Source of the DNA: Endozoicomonas sp965208385 | GTDB lineage: Bacteria > Pseudomonadota > Gammaproteobacteria > Pseudomonadales > Endozoicomonadaceae | Assembly: GCA_965208385.1 (NCBI GenBank) | Contig: CBDBOO010000052.1 | Coordinates: forward strand, 107,440 to 171,439 | DNA: 64,000 bases | Direction: 5' to 3' | In this document: positions 18,660-28,217 of the stretch, one piece after another | Position numbering within the stretch: position 1 is the stretch's first letter | Layout of the letters: each line of letters begins with the position of its first letter | Program-made: the position numbers and the translations under genes | The notes under the pieces: generated by a model | Told to the model about the DNA's origin: nothing | Database searches by the model: none | What the model saw: the letters and a program-made list of their open reading frames with translations, nothing else

Positions 18660-20327
18660 ATGATGAATACATCAGTAAAGCAGTGGTTCAAAAACGGTTC
18701 ACCCTGGGTCTGGCTGAATGCCGGCGCCGTTGCCATCTGTATCGTGTTGGTGGTGGGGTTGCTGAGCCTGATAGCTGCCAGGGGATTGGGACATTTCTGG
18801 CCAGGTCAGATATTAACAGCGACCTATCAACCACCTGGACAGTCTGAAATTGCCATTGCCGGTGAAATCACCGAAACAGAAGAAGTCTCTGCAGATCGCT
18901 TGATTGATGCTGGTTTTACCATTCCTGAAGGGCGTGAAATCCTGAATAGAAAGCTTCTAAAGGTGGGTAACCGGGATGTCAGTGGTTCTGATTTTGCCTG
19001 GGTTATTGATCTATGGCTTAAGGATGTCGATTATCCAAAAGATGTGATGGCTATGGAACGCCGTGAGTGGGGTAACTTTTATGGCTACCTGCAGGATGTG
19101 AAAGAAGACGGCCAGATAGTCGCTTCCGGCGATCAGTCATGGTCCGAATTCCAGAACCGTTTGAGCAGGGCGCTCAGTATTTACGAAGATATTTACGATA
19201 TCGAGAAGTACGACATCGGAGCAGTGAATTCAAGTCTGGAACGTCTGCGTCTGGCAGAGCGCCGAATGGAACTTGATGGTGTTACTGACCTTGTAGCTTT
19301 TGCGGATATTGCAGCTGAACGCAAAATACTGGATAAGGAATACAAGCTACTAGAAGTACAGCTTGGGGAGCTCTATACAGAATTTAACCGTGACAGTTTC
19401 ACGGCAAGAACAATAGACGGCACTGTTTTAGAACAGTCTGTCAGTAAAGTGGTGAGAGCTTATCAACCCAACGCTATGAATCTGTTTCAGAAGCTGAGCT
19501 TTTATGTTGATAAGGTTGGCGAATTTATTATGGATGATCCCAGGGAAGCCAATACTGAAGGTGGTGTTTTTCCTGCCATTTTCGGTACGGTGATGATGGT
19601 TATTCTGATGTCGATCATCGTAACGCCTTTTGGTGTGGTTGCTGCCGTGTACCTTCGTGAGTATGCCAGTCAGGGCTGGTTGACCAGAGTTATCCGTATT
19701 GCCGTAAATAATCTGGCGGGTGTGCCCTCTATCGTTTACGGAGTATTTGGTCTGGGCTTCTTTATCTATTTTGCCGGTGGCCAGCTTGACCAGATATTTT
19801 TCCCGGAAGCCTTGCCGTCACCCACCTTTGGTACTCCGGGATTGCTCTGGGCATCCATTACCCTGGCGTTATTAACCCTGCCTGTGGTCATTGTTGCTAC
19901 GGAGGAAGGCTTGTCCCGAATTCCGAGATCTGTGCGCGAAGGCAGTCTGGCTCTTGGAGCGACCAAGGCAGAAACACTCTGGCGGGTGGTATTGCCTATG
20001 GCCAGTCCTGCCATGATGACCGGATTAATTCTGGCCGTGGCCCGTGCTGCCGGTGAGGTGGCGCCGCTGATGCTGGTGGGTGTTGTGAAGCTGGCACCGA
20101 GTCTTCCGCTGGATGGTAATTATCCATTTCTGCATCTGGATCAGAAATTTATGCATCTGGGTTTTCATATTTATGATGTTGGTTTCCAGAGTCCGAATGT
20201 TGAAGCCGCGAGACCCCTGGTGTATGCAACAGCATTGTTACTGGTTGTGGTGATTGCGGTACTGAACTTGTCTGCAGTGTCGATTCGAAATCATCTGCGG
20301 GAAAAATATAAGAGCCTGGAAGTATAA
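18660..20327 (+). CDS. pstA: Phosphate ABC transporter permease PstA, long form
   Basis: A 555-residue partner of PstC, again about twice the E. coli size. It has an N-terminal helix (about 18-40), a periplasmic insert of roughly 250 residues with a coiled-coil-like middle (EKYDIGAVNSSLERLRLAERRME), and a C-terminal six-helix ABC permease core from about 305. The coupling loop EGSLALGATKAETLWRVVLP and the AAGEVAPLMLVG motif identify it. Both PstC and PstA carry inserts, which suggests they pair in the periplasm. Begins 11 bases after pstC. Confidence 0.93.
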   Translation: MMNTSVKQWFKNGSPWVWLNAGAVAICIVLVVGLLSLIAARGLGHFWPGQILTATYQPPGQSEIAIAGEITETEEVSADRLIDAGFTIPEGREILNRKLLKVGNRDVSGSDFAWVIDLWLKDVDYPKDVMAMERREWGNFYGYLQDVKEDGQIVASGDQSWSEFQNRLSRALSIYEDIYDIEKYDIGAVNSSLERLRLAERRMELDGVTDLVAFADIAAERKILDKEYKLLEVQLGELYTEFNRDSFTARTIDGTVLEQSVSKVVRAYQPNAMNLFQKLSFYVDKVGEFIMDDPREANTEGGVFPAIFGTVMMVILMSIIVTPFGVVAAVYLREYASQGWLTRVIRIAVNNLAGVPSIVYGVFGLGFFIYFAGGQLDQIFFPEALPSPTFGTPGLLWASITLALLTLPVVIVATEEGLSRIPRSVREGSLALGATKAETLWRVVLPMASPAMMTGLILAVARAAGEVAPLMLVGVVKLAPSLPLDGNYPFLHLDQKFMHLGFHIYDVGFQSPNVEAARPLVYATALLLVVVIAVLNLSAVSIRNHLREKYKSLEV

Positions 20328-20364
20328 GGCGCGAACTGATTTATAAAGATGGGAAGGTACAACC

Positions 20365-21276
20365 ATGCTGACTGAGGCAGTGGATGTGAAAACATCAACC
20401 CAAGATAGTGACATCAAAGAAAACACTCCAGATCAGTCGAATTCTGCTGAAACTGGTTCAACACCTGCATTCAATCTGGAAAGCATCGGGCGCAGTCGCC
20501 GTAAGCTGAGTATGGATCAGGAAACAACCTGTATGGAGGTTGAAGATCTTAATCTCCATTATGGCAGTAAACAGGCGTTGTTTGATATCACGCTGTCAGT
20601 TCCGCAAAAGCGGGTAACTGCATTTATCGGCCCGTCCGGTTGCGGTAAGTCGACCTTGCTCCGAAGCATGAACCGGATGAACGATCTGGTAGAAGGCTGC
20701 CAGGTAGAAGGACAGATTCTGCTGGATGGCAAGGATATTTATCAGAAAGGCGTCAATGTGACCGATCTGCGTCGTCGGGTCGGCATGGTGTTTCAGAAGC
20801 CCAATCCATTTCCGAAAAGCATTTATGAAAATGTGGCTTATGGTTTGCGTATCCAGGGCATTAACAAGAAAAGAGTATTGGATGAAGTCGTTGAATGGGC
20901 CCTGAAAGCGGCTGCCCTCTGGGAGGAAGTGAAGGATCGTTTGAATGACAGCGCCCTGGGTTTATCCGGTGGTCAGCAGCAGCGTCTGGTTATTGCACGT
21001 ACCATCGCCGTTGAGCCTGAAGTATTGCTTCTGGATGAACCGGCTTCAGCTCTTGATCCCATCTCCACCCTGAAAATCGAAGAACTGATCAATGAACTGA
21101 AATCAAAATTCACCATCGTTATTGTTACCCACAATATGCAACAGGCTGCCCGTGTCTCTGATTACACGGCATTTATGTATATGGGAAAACTGATTGAATT
21201 CGGCGATACTGATACGTTGTTTACCAACCCCGGTAAAAAACAGACTGAAGACTATATCACCGGTCGTTATGGATAA
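20365..21276 (+). CDS. pstB: Phosphate ABC transporter ATP-binding protein PstB
   Basis: A 303-residue ABC ATPase that powers the Pst importer from the cytoplasmic face. Walker A GPSGCGKST is near 89-97, the signature LSGGQQQR near 199-206, Walker B VLLLDEPASALDP near 217-229, and the switch histidine in IVTHNMQQA. It has an N-terminal extension of about 50 hydrophilic residues before the conserved core (MEVEDLNLHYG); an internal ATG at 20515 (MDQETTCMEVEDL) could be the real start. PhoU lies 30 bases downstream. Also takes part in PhoR signalling in known systems. Confidence 0.95.
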   Translation: MLTEAVDVKTSTQDSDIKENTPDQSNSAETGSTPAFNLESIGRSRRKLSMDQETTCMEVEDLNLHYGSKQALFDITLSVPQKRVTAFIGPSGCGKSTLLRSMNRMNDLVEGCQVEGQILLDGKDIYQKGVNVTDLRRRVGMVFQKPNPFPKSIYENVAYGLRIQGINKKRVLDEVVEWALKAAALWEEVKDRLNDSALGLSGGQQQRLVIARTIAVEPEVLLLDEPASALDPISTLKIEELINELKSKFTIVIVTHNMQQAARVSDYTAFMYMGKLIEFGDTDTLFTNPGKKQTEDYITGRYG

Positions 21277-21306
21277 CGGACCACAGGTACTGAAACGGGA
21301 ACAGTC

Positions 21307-22029
21307 ATGGATACCAAAAGCGATTTATTAACTCACCATATATCCCAGCAGTTCAATAATGAACTGGAAGAGTTGCGCAACAACTTGTTGTCGATGGGAG
21401 GCCTCGTTGAAAAACAGGTATCGGATGCCATTGAATCACTGATAAGTGCAGACAGTGAGTTGGCGGCTACAGTGTGTGAGAAAGATTCCGATGTGAATTA
21501 CATGGAAATTGCCATTGATGAAGAGTGCGCAAGGGTACTGGCAAGAAGACAGCCAGCAGCCAGCGACTTACGTCTTGTTCTGGCCTGCACTAAAGCCGCT
21601 ACTGACCTCGAGCGAATAGGGGACGAAGCCGCTAAAATTGCCCGTTTTGCTATCAGTCTGAGTGAGCAGGGTGAGGCGCCCAAGGGTTATATTGAAACCC
21701 GTCATATCGGTACTCATGTCCGACAAATGGTTCAGGATGCGCTCAATGCCTTTGCCCGCTTCGATGCTGAACAGGCGCTGGCAGTTGTAAAAGAAGACAA
21801 GGCTGTAGATCGTGAATATAAAAGTGCTACCCGTGAGCTGGTTACTTATATGATGGAAGATCCACGTTCTATTACACGTGTACTCAATATTATGTGGGTA
21901 CTCCGTTCCCTGGAACGGATTGGGGATCATGCACGTAACATTTCGGAGTATGTTATTTATTTGGTGAAAGGGACTGATGTTCGCCATATCGGCATCAAAC
22001 GCATGCAGGAAGAAGTCTTCGATAAGTGA
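21307..22029 (+). CDS. phoU: Phosphate signalling regulator PhoU
   Basis: A 240-residue all-helical protein with two PhoU repeats, each holding the metal-binding E/DxxxD type motif: DLERIGDEAAKIA (about 98-110) and SLERIGDHARNISEY (about 204-218). In known systems PhoU couples Pst activity to PhoR and dampens the Pho response when phosphate is plentiful. Last gene of the pstCAB-phoU cluster; a 12-bp hairpin follows. phoB and phoR are not in the window. Confidence 0.95.
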   Translation: MDTKSDLLTHHISQQFNNELEELRNNLLSMGGLVEKQVSDAIESLISADSELAATVCEKDSDVNYMEIAIDEECARVLARRQPAASDLRLVLACTKAATDLERIGDEAAKIARFAISLSEQGEAPKGYIETRHIGTHVRQMVQDALNAFARFDAEQALAVVKEDKAVDREYKSATRELVTYMMEDPRSITRVLNIMWVLRSLERIGDHARNISEYVIYLVKGTDVRHIGIKRMQEEVFDK

Positions 22030-22035
22030 TGCGCT

Positions 22036-22069
22036 CAGGTCTTTCTGGCTTCCCTGTCAGAGAGACCTG
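22036..22069 (+). terminator. Hairpin after phoU
   Basis: Inverted repeat CAGGTCTTTCTG / CAGAGAGACCTG, 12 pairs with one G-U wobble and a 10-base loop. It starts 6 bases after the phoU stop. There is no clear U-tract, so termination strength is uncertain. Confidence 0.55.
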
Positions 22070-22089
22070 TGTCATTAAAAATTCTGCTC

Positions 22090-22232
22090 TATACCCGTCG
22101 CCTTTGAAGTTGCTACTTCGTTGCAGCGCTCGTTCACTGGTGCGCCAGCCCGGCCCGGTCACTTAGTTTGTCTAAGCTCCCGGGGCTTCACTCCCTTGCT
22201 GCCTTGTAGCAACTCCAAATCCTTTGGGTATA
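22090..22232 (+). repeat. Family A inverted-repeat element, copy 1
   Basis: A 143-bp MITE-like element with terminal inverted repeats. The left end TATACCC then CTTTG.AGTTGCTAC is mirrored by GTAGCAACTCC then CCTTTGGGTATA at the right. The centre contains CCCGGTCACTTAG / CTAAGCTCCCGGG, a second hairpin. Nearly the same sequence occurs at 55802-55948, and a diverged copy at 50245-50431. No coding capacity. It fills the gap between phoU and the 990-residue protein gene. Confidence 0.85.
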
Positions 22233-22302
22233 ACACACCTTCCCTGCCCAGATATGTCTATGCTTTTAGATAAGAAAGAAATATCAAATGTGAAGGGATA
22301 TC

Positions 22303-25275
22303 ATGCATTCAGATGCGGGCAGCCAGCACTCATTAACCGGTTTAAATTCGGAAATTACTTCACCTACATTGACCCGGTCTGGGACATCAGGACTAACATC
22401 GACACAAGAAACGACTGTCTGCGTTAATTTACTGGAGCACATAGATGCCGAGAGTCAGCATGATTTATCCGTTTCCCACCTCAAACTTGTTTCAGGCAAC
22501 GAATCAGGTATCACTATTGCCTTAAATGGTATTGATCTGATTATTGATCCGTCATCTTATGATGATCTGCCAGAAGGTCAGACAGAAACTATCCAGTATC
22601 AATATCGTCTCATTGACTTAGAGCAGGCATATACTTTTCATTCTATCAATATCATTCTTGAAGGTTCTCTGGAAACGACTGTGATCAAAGAGGTGCAGTC
22701 AGCCCATGAAGATGAACCAGGCGCCCTGCTTCGTTACTGTTCACCGGATCCAGTATCGGATGACAGGGACACTATTTCGAAAGAACCAGTTACCACAGAT
22801 TCTGTTGTAAATCCGGATAACGATTCTGAAGATGTGAAGATCGAAGAGGAGGCAGAAATCCCGGTTTCCAGCCCGGAAATTGATCATTCGGATACTAATG
22901 ATTCTGAAAGATCGCCGGAAGTGATTATTCAGAACACGGGCGTAGATACAAACGCTGAGAAACGGATCTTTATTACTCACGACAGTTCATCTTATATCTT
23001 CACTGTCAGCGATTTCATTTCCGGGAACTTAGATCAAGCTACAGAAGTTAATGCCATTATTATTGTCTCCCTGCCTGTTGCCGGAAATTTGCTCTTCAAT
23101 GGTTCTTCAGTTTCCATTGATTTCGAAGTTACCCCTAATGATTTATTGTGCGGTCGCTTGAAGTGGACTGAAGGCAGCCATCGGCAGACAGATACTATTG
23201 ATTTTGAATACAGGTTATCAGCGACTGAATCGGAAACCATTGAGCCTGAAACTACTATATGTGATGCCCCTGCCTTGGCGTTGTACACGGCCAGAGTGAA
23301 GGATCACGTGGCCGTTACAGTGGGTGATGAGCTGTTAGCAACCGGGAAACTGTTATTGGATAATGGGCCGTCTGCGGATATACGTTTAAAAACGGCTACC
23401 AGTCAGGGGCTATATGGTTCTTTACTGATCGATAGTCGGGGTGGGTACACTTACAGCGCCAATAAAAACCAGAGTGCCTTCGAGCTTTTGATGTCAGATG
23501 CTCCCGATTCTGATACCACCCTTAGCGATATACTGACCGTTTATACAGAATTCGGTGAACCTCAGGATATAACCATTCAATTTTCTTTCAGGGATAATGC
23601 AATCAGAATTTCAGATGCCTGGGCCGATCAGGAACCTGAGCAGGAAACAGCACTTCTTCCCGAAAACAAGGCTTTGGATCAGGTCGATCATTCTGTCTTT
23701 CGCTTTAAAATTCCTGAGGATACGTTTACTGGTCTATCCGGTAACAACTTGATGTACAGTGCCAGCTTACGTGATGGATCGACACTGCCGCAGTGGCTTG
23801 AATTTAATACAGGAGCCCTGACTTTCAATGGCATTCCTGAAAATGGCATTCCTGACAATGGTATTCCTGATGTTCCACATACAGGGATTTTACCTGTTTG
23901 TGTCAGGGCCAATGATGGAACGTCTATTATTGCCGTGGATTTTGATCTGAAAGTGACGGAAGAGAATGCTGGCTTGATGGTGTCAGAGCATCCTTTATTA
24001 AACGGTATAGTCACCGCCCTGAATTTTAATACCGGTGCTGGTAGAAAAGCCTTTGATTCAAGTGGTTGTGAAAATAACGGCGTACTGGTTGGCAGTGCTG
24101 ACTGGGTAGTGGATCGTCATAACAAAAATAATGCCCTGCATATGGCGGGTGAAGATGCATATGTTGAATTGCCGGGCATGCAGACTGGTGGTGCAATGAC
24201 CGTGGCCGCCTGGGTGCGGTTTGAAAGCTTTGATCAGGCCTGGTCCCGTATTTTTGATTTCGGTAATGATCAGGCAACAGACAACATTCTGTTGGGACAT
24301 AAAGCATCTTCCAGCACTCTGGGTTTCTACATTTACAATGAATCAGGAAAAAGTGAAGCTGCGGCCCTGGAGGCAGAAGATTTCTTTGTGCTTGGGGATT
24401 GGCAGCATGTCACTGTGACTGTTGATGAACTTGGAATTATGTCTGCGTATAAAAACGGTGAGCTGGTGTCCGAAGCTGCCGGTGTGGTTCCTGAAAAAAT
24501 GATCAGAACCGGTAATTTTATAGGCAGAAGTCATTGGTCCGGCGATGGCTATTTTGAAGGCACGGTGGATGATTTTGTGGTCATTGACAACGCACTGGAT
24601 GCGCAACAGGTAAAGACTCTTTATCAGGTTAACGCAGTTGAAAATCTGATTCATGACAGCTTTTATATGGCTGAAGATAGCGATGATGGCACACTGATTG
24701 GAACTGTAACGTTAGTGGACGATCAGGCCGTGGGGAATGAAAATCTGACGTTTACCCTCACAGAGGATGCGGATCAACGATTCACCATTGATAATAGTTC
24801 CGGTGAAATTCGATTGGTTGACAGTGGCCGTATAGGTGTTGAAGGTATTTCCGAATATGCTGTGACTGCAGCGGTTTCCCTGGGAAATCGGGTTGGTCAC
24901 AGGGATTATACGATTCATGTCATAAAAGAACCTCACGAAAAAGTAACCGATTCTACCTCGGAAACCAACCCATTGATGGCTTTCGGGCAGTTAAATGTTA
25001 ATCATTCATACCTCATCGATACAGATGAGGAAGAACCATTCTATACCGCTACTACCCTCACAGGGGCACATGGCATTCTGGTGTTAACCGAGGAAGGTCA
25101 TTGGAGCTATTCCATTAATGAAACCCGGGAGGATGTTACGGAACTGGCAATGGATGCATGCCTGAAAGATGGTTTTGATATTATCAGTGCAGACAGAGCC
25201 CTGCATCAGATTGCCATTACTATTATCAGAACCGACAGTGGAATCAGGATAGACAGTGGACGAGCTCAAAAATGA
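22303..25275 (+). CDS. LamG/cadherin/VCBS-type repeat protein, adhesin-like
   Basis: A 990-residue acidic protein built of extracellular-type modules: a VCBS-like unit (about 330-430), a dystroglycan-type cadherin domain (about 455-553, IPEDTF..GNNLMYSASL..G..LPQWLEFN), a LamG/concanavalin-like lectin domain (about 570-775, MTVAAWVRFESFDQAWSRIFDFG), a cadherin repeat (about 785-876, DQRFTIDNSSGEIRLVDSG) and another VCBS-like unit (about 893-975). A 15-bp unit is tandemly repeated as NGIPE/NGIPD/NGIPD at 509-523. No signal peptide, no RTX repeats and no clear secretion signal are visible, so it may be a fragment of a larger adhesin or exported by an unusual route. It is bracketed by a family A and a family B element. 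Confidence 0.8.
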   Translation: MHSDAGSQHSLTGLNSEITSPTLTRSGTSGLTSTQETTVCVNLLEHIDAESQHDLSVSHLKLVSGNESGITIALNGIDLIIDPSSYDDLPEGQTETIQYQYRLIDLEQAYTFHSINIILEGSLETTVIKEVQSAHEDEPGALLRYCSPDPVSDDRDTISKEPVTTDSVVNPDNDSEDVKIEEEAEIPVSSPEIDHSDTNDSERSPEVIIQNTGVDTNAEKRIFITHDSSSYIFTVSDFISGNLDQATEVNAIIIVSLPVAGNLLFNGSSVSIDFEVTPNDLLCGRLKWTEGSHRQTDTIDFEYRLSATESETIEPETTICDAPALALYTARVKDHVAVTVGDELLATGKLLLDNGPSADIRLKTATSQGLYGSLLIDSRGGYTYSANKNQSAFELLMSDAPDSDTTLSDILTVYTEFGEPQDITIQFSFRDNAIRISDAWADQEPEQETALLPENKALDQVDHSVFRFKIPEDTFTGLSGNNLMYSASLRDGSTLPQWLEFNTGALTFNGIPENGIPDNGIPDVPHTGILPVCVRANDGTSIIAVDFDLKVTEENAGLMVSEHPLLNGIVTALNFNTGAGRKAFDSSGCENNGVLVGSADWVVDRHNKNNALHMAGEDAYVELPGMQTGGAMTVAAWVRFESFDQAWSRIFDFGNDQATDNILLGHKASSSTLGFYIYNESGKSEAAALEAEDFFVLGDWQHVTVTVDELGIMSAYKNGELVSEAAGVVPEKMIRTGNFIGRSHWSGDGYFEGTVDDFVVIDNALDAQQVKTLYQVNAVENLIHDSFYMAEDSDDGTLIGTVTLVDDQAVGNENLTFTLTEDADQRFTIDNSSGEIRLVDSGRIGVEGISEYAVTAAVSLGNRVGHRDYTIHVIKEPHEKVTDSTSETNPLMAFGQLNVNHSYLIDTDEEEPFYTATTLTGAHGILVLTEEGHWSYSINETREDVTELAMDACLKDGFDIISADRALHQIAITIIRTDSGIRIDSGRAQK

Positions 25276-25353
25276 CCGATTCTTTTGATATTGATACCCG
25301 TTGTATTTGTAAATACGAGATTACAGTCGACGTTTGTTGACGCCGGTGACTCA

Positions 25354-25513
25354 TACCATTTCCGAATTCTAATTATGCTATTGCGCTGCCTTTTCAGGCT
25401 CAGATCCTGCGTTGGAGTTCCTCGCCATAGCTACGGCTATGACTCGTCACTCCGCCTTGTCTCTGAGCCTGAAAAGCCATGCTCATAACGCATATTAGAA
25501 ACCGGCAATGGTA
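25354..25513 (+). repeat. Family B inverted-repeat element, copy 1
   Basis: A 160-bp element with ends TACCATTTCCG..TTCTAAT and ATTAGAAACCGGCAATGGTA, flanked on both sides by TCA (25351-25353 and 25514-25516), a 3-bp target duplication. Internal arms CTTTTCAGGCTCAGA and TCTGAGCCTGAAAAG form a second palindrome, so the whole element can fold as one long hairpin. Its right end is 4 bases from the stop of the pentapeptide-repeat gene. Confidence 0.88.
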
Positions 25514-25517
25514 TCAT

Positions 25518-26744
25518 TCAGTCTGTTGATTCAATCACAGTTTCAGGATCGAGTCCGGTATGTTTGAGTTGCCAGCAGGAAAAATCACTGTCCCGGATAG
25601 TGGCGCCGATAAATGAACTTTTATTAAAACTGGCTGACGCCAGTTCAGCCTGGTCAATAACCAGATGATCCAGTAGGCACTGATTAAATACCGGTGCAGT
25701 TTCCAGGGTATAACAGTTTTTAAACACACCTTCGTGAAACTTCACATCACTGAATTGGGTACCATCAAGAAGGGCTGAATCCATATTGATCCGTTCCCAG
25801 TGACCCTTGGTGATCTTCGTATCAACAAGACGGGCAGCGTGAAATTCACAATCCATCATGACCACTTTAGTCAACGTTGAGCCTGAAAAAATGGGACCGT
25901 CATGAAAGCTGTCGCAACCTTTGAAAACGCAATCAGTCATCTGAGTTTTCTCAAAACGGGTGTTGGTCAGGGTGCAGCTGCGAAAGAGGACGTTATTCAA
26001 TGTTGCTCCGGTCAGATTGGCATTGTCAAAGAAGCCGTGAATAATATGGCAACTGAATAATTTGAGCTTCTCACAGGAGCTGTTATGAAAACTCTGGGCT
26101 CCCATTTCACAGTGATCAATAACAGCGTTATCCAGAATACTGTTATCAAAATTGGCTGCAAAGAGATCACAATCGATGATTCGAGCATTGGCTAATGAGG
26201 TGTAACGAAGATCGGCACCGTTCAAATTACAACCATCAATAATACAATCAGTTAAATCGGCTTTTCTAAAATCGACACCACTTAAATCACAGTTCTTCCA
26301 GTGACTGCCCCGCAGCTTGCTCTGGCGAAAGTCACAGTTTTTTAGATTGTTTTCGGTGAAACGAATACGCTCCAGATCTTTTCCGGCAAGCGATACGCCT
26401 CTGAAACTAATGTCTTCCGGAGCCTGACAGCCGGGGTGAAGACCATCAATAAGGTGACGTATTTCGGCAGCTCTTTCACGATCTTTTTCCAGCTTTGGTT
26501 CAAGACCAGGCTGAACTTTGATTCGATAATTATCGACGCCCTTTAATTGAATGCTGGTGCTGCCGGTTAAGCCAGATGTTTTGAAACCATCGGTATCCAG
26601 AACATTATAGCGACCAGTTTGTAGGGGGGATTTTGGTGAATCTGAATTTCCTGATCGATCTTTACTGGACACAGATGCGTTCCCTGCATTGGTATGTGAT
26701 ACATAGAGATTCGCCCAAAAACCGGAAAGTTTTAGCAATAGCAC
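25518..26744 (-). CDS. Pentapeptide-repeat protein
   Basis: A 408-residue protein. From about residue 110 to the end it is a run of degenerate A(D/N)LXX pentapeptides (LSGVDFRKADLTDCIIDGCN and similar), predicted to form a right-handed quadrilateral beta-helix. The N-terminal 100 residues are hydrophilic and Ser/Thr-rich without homology that I recognise. No signal peptide is clear. The start is GTG 26744, with AGGAAG a little far upstream; no in-frame ATG exists before the repeats. The fold occurs in gyrase-protecting proteins and in secreted effectors; neither role can be read here. Flanked by directly oriented family B elements on both sides. Confidence 0.85.
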   Translation of the reverse strand: MLLLKLSGFWANLYVSHTNAGNASVSSKDRSGNSDSPKSPLQTGRYNVLDTDGFKTSGLTGSTSIQLKGVDNYRIKVQPGLEPKLEKDRERAAEIRHLIDGLHPGCQAPEDISFRGVSLAGKDLERIRFTENNLKNCDFRQSKLRGSHWKNCDLSGVDFRKADLTDCIIDGCNLNGADLRYTSLANARIIDCDLFAANFDNSILDNAVIDHCEMGAQSFHNSSCEKLKLFSCHIIHGFFDNANLTGATLNNVLFRSCTLTNTRFEKTQMTDCVFKGCDSFHDGPIFSGSTLTKVVMMDCEFHAARLVDTKITKGHWERINMDSALLDGTQFSDVKFHEGVFKNCYTLETAPVFNQCLLDHLVIDQAELASASFNKSSFIGATIRDSDFSCWQLKHTGLDPETVIESTD

Positions 26745-26841
26745 TCAAAGAGGCTCACTTCCTGATAAGCGCAGTAGAATCATGAATAACCGGAAAAGCC
26801 GTGACAGAAGAAATACGCAGTGTCAGTGAATGCTGGGGTAA

Positions 26842-27000
26842 TACCATTTCCGAATTCTAATTATTCTATTGTGCTGTCTTTTCAGACCCTGACCTGCGTT
26901 GGAGTTCCTCGCCATACCAACGGCTATGACTCGTTACTCCGCCTTGTCTCTGAGCCTGAAAAGCCATGCTCATAACGCCTATTAGAAACCGGTAATGGTA
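26842..27000 (+). repeat. Family B inverted-repeat element, copy 2
   Basis: A 159-bp copy in the same orientation as copy 1 and very similar, flanked by TAA at 26839-26841 and 27001-27003 (3-bp target duplication). It lies between the pentapeptide-repeat gene start and the end of the DsbA-like gene. Having its own target duplication shows that it inserted independently of copy 1. Confidence 0.88.
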
Positions 27001-27043
27001 TAAGAACGTCAGGAGAATATTTCAGTAAGCTGGATATAGCTGA

Positions 27044-27080
27044 ATGAGAGTCCCAGCCTGAATCAGGCTGGGACTCTCAT
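27044..27080 (-). terminator. Strong hairpin after DsbA-like gene
   Basis: Perfect 16-bp inverted repeat ATGAGAGTCCCAGCCT / AGGCTGGGACTCTCAT with a 5-base loop, 30 bases beyond the stop at 27111. No U-tract follows on either strand, so it may act as a transcript-end stabiliser or a Rho-assisted terminator. Confidence 0.65.
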
Positions 27081-27110
27081 GGGCTCTCTTATGGGGTAAG
27101 AGCTACAGTG

Positions 27111-28115
27111 TTACTTTAAACGCTTTTCTATTTCTGCTTTCAGGTCCTTTCCTGCATCGTGTGAATGCAGTCGTTGACCATTAATAAAGAGAGTGGGGGT
27201 TCCGGTAACACCAAGATCCTGTGCCATGCTGGTGGAGGTCTCAACAAATTTCTTTGATTCGTCGGATGTCAGACAGCTATAGAAGGCTGATTCGTCGAGT
27301 TTCAATCGAATGGCCAGTTTGCCGGCAGTGTCCATGGCAATCTTTTCATTGTAAGCCAGATCATTGAATTCCCAGAACTTGTTCTGTTTACCTGCACAGT
27401 AGGCTCCACGTGCAGTTTGTGTAGTAGTACCGGAAACTCCCCTTTCAGTGACGGGGTAATCAACGTAGTACATCTTCACCTTGTCACCGTACTGCTTTAT
27501 GACTTTATCAATTTCCGGCTTGCTCTTGCGGCAGTAACCACAGTTGTAATCTGCGAACTCAACAACAGTGATTTCTGCATCAGCACTGCCTTTCCAGGGA
27601 TAAGGTGACAGATCCATAGCCAATGTCGGGGCAACGGGCATTGGCAGTTTGCTGACAAATCCTGTTTCTTTTTTTACTTTTTCCAGCAGAGCCATAATAA
27701 CTTTCTGTCGTTTCTGACCTTCCAGCTCCTGACGGATACGGGCTTCAACATCCTTCAGAGGGCGACCAATCTGATCTTTGTATTGGTCATAGAGCTTCTG
27801 GATTTCCTGCTGGGTAACAGGCTCAGCCTTGAACAGTTCATCACGAACGGCATTGATGGCGCGATCTGACTTTGTGGCCACCTTTTCTATATACATTTCG
27901 ATCATAGCCTGTTCAAGAACCTTATTCAGGTTGTCACGGGCCTTTACCTCAGCATCATAGTACGACTGCTGCAGCCATGGCTGGAGTTGCTTGAGCTGAT
28001 AATCCTTACCATCAAAAGAAAATAGCGCATCACCCTCGGCAGCCAGAACGCCGGTAGAAGCTGCCGTTGTAATCAGTAATGTGGAAATACTTTTTTTGAG
28101 CATGTTTGAAGTCAC
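27111..28115 (-). CDS. DsbA-family thiol-disulfide oxidoreductase with N-terminal chaperone-like domain
   Basis: A 334-residue periplasmic protein. Residues 1 to about 25 are a signal peptide (LLITTAASTGVLAA). Residues 30-150 are helical and resemble SurA/peptidyl-prolyl-isomerase N-domains. From about 165 a thioredoxin-like DsbA domain carries CGYC at 192-195 and the cis-proline loop GVTGTPTLFING. It likely forms or isomerises disulfides in exported proteins, like BdbD/DsbA or Com1-type proteins. Stands alone, with a strong hairpin after its stop. Partner DsbB is not nearby. Confidence 0.88.
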   Translation of the reverse strand: MTSNMLKKSISTLLITTAASTGVLAAEGDALFSFDGKDYQLKQLQPWLQQSYYDAEVKARDNLNKVLEQAMIEMYIEKVATKSDRAINAVRDELFKAEPVTQQEIQKLYDQYKDQIGRPLKDVEARIRQELEGQKRQKVIMALLEKVKKETGFVSKLPMPVAPTLAMDLSPYPWKGSADAEITVVEFADYNCGYCRKSKPEIDKVIKQYGDKVKMYYVDYPVTERGVSGTTTQTARGAYCAGKQNKFWEFNDLAYNEKIAMDTAGKLAIRLKLDESAFYSCLTSDESKKFVETSTSMAQDLGVTGTPTLFINGQRLHSHDAGKDLKAEIEKRLK

Positions 28116-28217
28116 TTCAGGTGTAAGACCAAAACAAACCGATAGAGTTAAAATAAGATTTCACTCTATTGGAGATGAAAAATACGGAAACACTGAAAAT
28201 CATACTTTTCTGAGCGG

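Noticed and set aside
25351..27003. The pentapeptide-repeat gene between two same-orientation family B elements looks like a composite transposon.
   Set aside because: Each element has its own 3-bp target duplication (TCA and TAA), so they inserted independently; no outer duplication joins them.
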